From positions 1-5,953 of the forward strand of contig JAACEH010000126.1 of NCBI GenBank assembly GCA_011682595.1: a stretch of 5,953 nucleotides of DNA, read 5' to 3'. Position 1 is the stretch's first letter, and every line of letters begins with the position of its first letter. Position numbers and translations under genes: made by a program. The notes beneath the pieces were generated by a model. The model worked only from the letters and a program-made list of their open reading frames with translations. It ran no database searches and was not told the origin of the DNA. Source of the stretch: Anaerolineaceae bacterium (GTDB taxonomy: Bacteria > Planctomycetota > Phycisphaerae > FEN-1346 > JAACEH01). Below are positions 5,368 to 5,953 of this stretch, piece by piece.

Positions 5368-5778
5368 TTGATCGTTGCTGCGGAGATCATTCTCGGGGAC
5401 GCCCCTTCGACAGACGTAGAGTCGGCGGCCGACGTCCTGGACGAGGCTTGCCGGTCGCGAGTTTTTCGCGTTGAGCGACTGGCCGCTCCGACCCAGGCGG
5501 ACAACCGGCTGTGCATCTACCTGTCGACGGCCGACGGCGGTTACGACGTTGAGAAACTCCTGGACCACGGCGTTCGCCGCAACGCCTACGCCCGGCTGGA
5601 CTACACGCAGTACCTGATCCGCTCGTGGCGAGGCCAGGCCCGGCTGCACATTGCCCTGGCCGCCCGCAGCGGGCCGGCGCTGTGCGCCGCCGCCCGGTGG
5701 CTGGCCCGCCGCATAGCCGACCGCGCGAGTTTCACGAACCTCGACCTGCAGGGGCCCCGCGACGAGGCCGCTCGCTGA
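5368..5778 (+). CDS. Hypothetical protein, 136 residues, not recognised
   Basis: I do not recognise this protein. The frame is favoured over the opposite-strand open frame because it shows normal residue composition and GC-rich third positions, for example in the stretch around RLCIYLSTADGGYDVEKLL. The TTG at 5368 is the only usable start codon after the promoter at 5291-5318. It has only a distant purine-rich AAGGGGG (5348-5354), so the start is weak. There is no signal peptide, no membrane helix and no cysteine cluster. The sequence looks like alternating strands and helices: acidic ESAADVLDEA near the start, LCIYLS as a probable strand, then LHIALAARSG followed by the helix ALCAAARWLARRIADRA. 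The order strand, Gly-rich turn, long helix could belong to a small alpha/beta domain. It is followed 73 bases on by a same-strand protease-like gene, so co-transcription is possible. Confidence 0.55.
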   Translation: MIVAAEIILGDAPSTDVESAADVLDEACRSRVFRVERLAAPTQADNRLCIYLSTADGGYDVEKLLDHGVRRNAYARLDYTQYLIRSWRGQARLHIALAARSGPALCAAARWLARRIADRASFTNLDLQGPRDEAAR

Positions 5779-5851
5779 ACGACCGCAAGATCGGCCCGCC
5801 CCGGGTGCGGCCGGTGGCGACTGGGCCGGGGAAAAGCGCTTGTAAGGACGG

Positions 5852-5953
5852 ATGAAAGCAAAGCACATGCCCAGAGCCACATTCACCATCTGCCGCCCCT
5901 TCGGGATTCCCCTCCGCATGAGCTATTCCTGGCTGGGCCTGTTCCTGGTGATC
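5852..5953 (+). CDS. Start of a probable M50/site-2-protease-family membrane protein, partial
   Basis: Only the first 34 codons are inside the window. The segment FTICRPFGIPLRMSYSWLGLFLVI matches the usual N-terminus of M50B metalloproteases of the SpoIVFB/Rip type, where a short strand and a G-I-P/D-x-R motif precede the first membrane helix beginning with W. The catalytic HExxH motif would lie beyond the edge, so the call rests on N-terminal resemblance alone. The start could be ATG 5852, with AAGGA very close upstream, or the in-frame ATG 5867. The family cleaves membrane-embedded substrates, often anti-sigma factors. Confidence 0.45.
   Translation, partial: MKAKHMPRATFTICRPFGIPLRMSYSWLGLFLVI

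Noticed and set aside
5281..5919. 212-codon minus-strand frame at the right end
   Set aside because: Gly/Arg/Pro/Val-rich shadow that overlaps two better plus-strand genes and the plus-strand promoter.

Overview
The window looks like GC-rich chromosomal DNA from a PEP-CTERM-bearing Gram-negative bacterium. A planctomycete is the best guess, because a PEP-CTERM surface protein, a secreted PQQ-like propeller and GTG starts occur together in GC-rich DNA. The taxonomic call is an inference and no marker gene is present. The theme of the window is vitamin B12 (cobalamin) acquisition.

Right part, minus strand (5161 to about 2150): a compact three-gene transporter operon. It encodes a periplasmic-binding lipoprotein (btuF-like, 5125-4184), a FecCD/BtuC permease (4187-3165) and a BtuD/FecE-type ATPase (3168-2374). 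Both gene junctions are 4-base GTGA overlaps. A promoter-like sequence sits so close to btuF that the mRNA may be leaderless. A palindrome plus T-tract terminator at 2206-2153 closes the operon.

Middle, minus strand (2142 to 1550): a good sigma70-type promoter (TTGACT-N17-TATTAG) leads directly into a cobalamin riboswitch aptamer (about 2105-1933). A long leader follows, with a candidate antiterminator, a strong intrinsic terminator (1825-1793) and a long-range complementary pair that encloses it.

Left part, minus strand (1549 to 1): the riboswitch-controlled operon. It encodes a 273-residue secreted PEP-CTERM protein of a conserved but uncharacterised surface family, then (26 bases on) a secreted PQQ-like beta-propeller protein that runs off the left edge. 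The propeller frame stays open to the window edge. The layout suggests that B12 represses a pair of exported proteins sitting beside a B12 ABC importer. This is a candidate surface B12-capture module, functionally parallel to the Bacteroides BtuG/BtuH surface proteins but anchored by PEP-CTERM rather than as a lipoprotein.

Right end, plus strand (5291 to 5953): a divergent promoter, an unrecognised 136-residue protein (5368-5778), and the first 34 codons of a protein that resembles the N-terminus of M50/site-2-protease-family membrane proteases. Nothing ties these two genes to B12.
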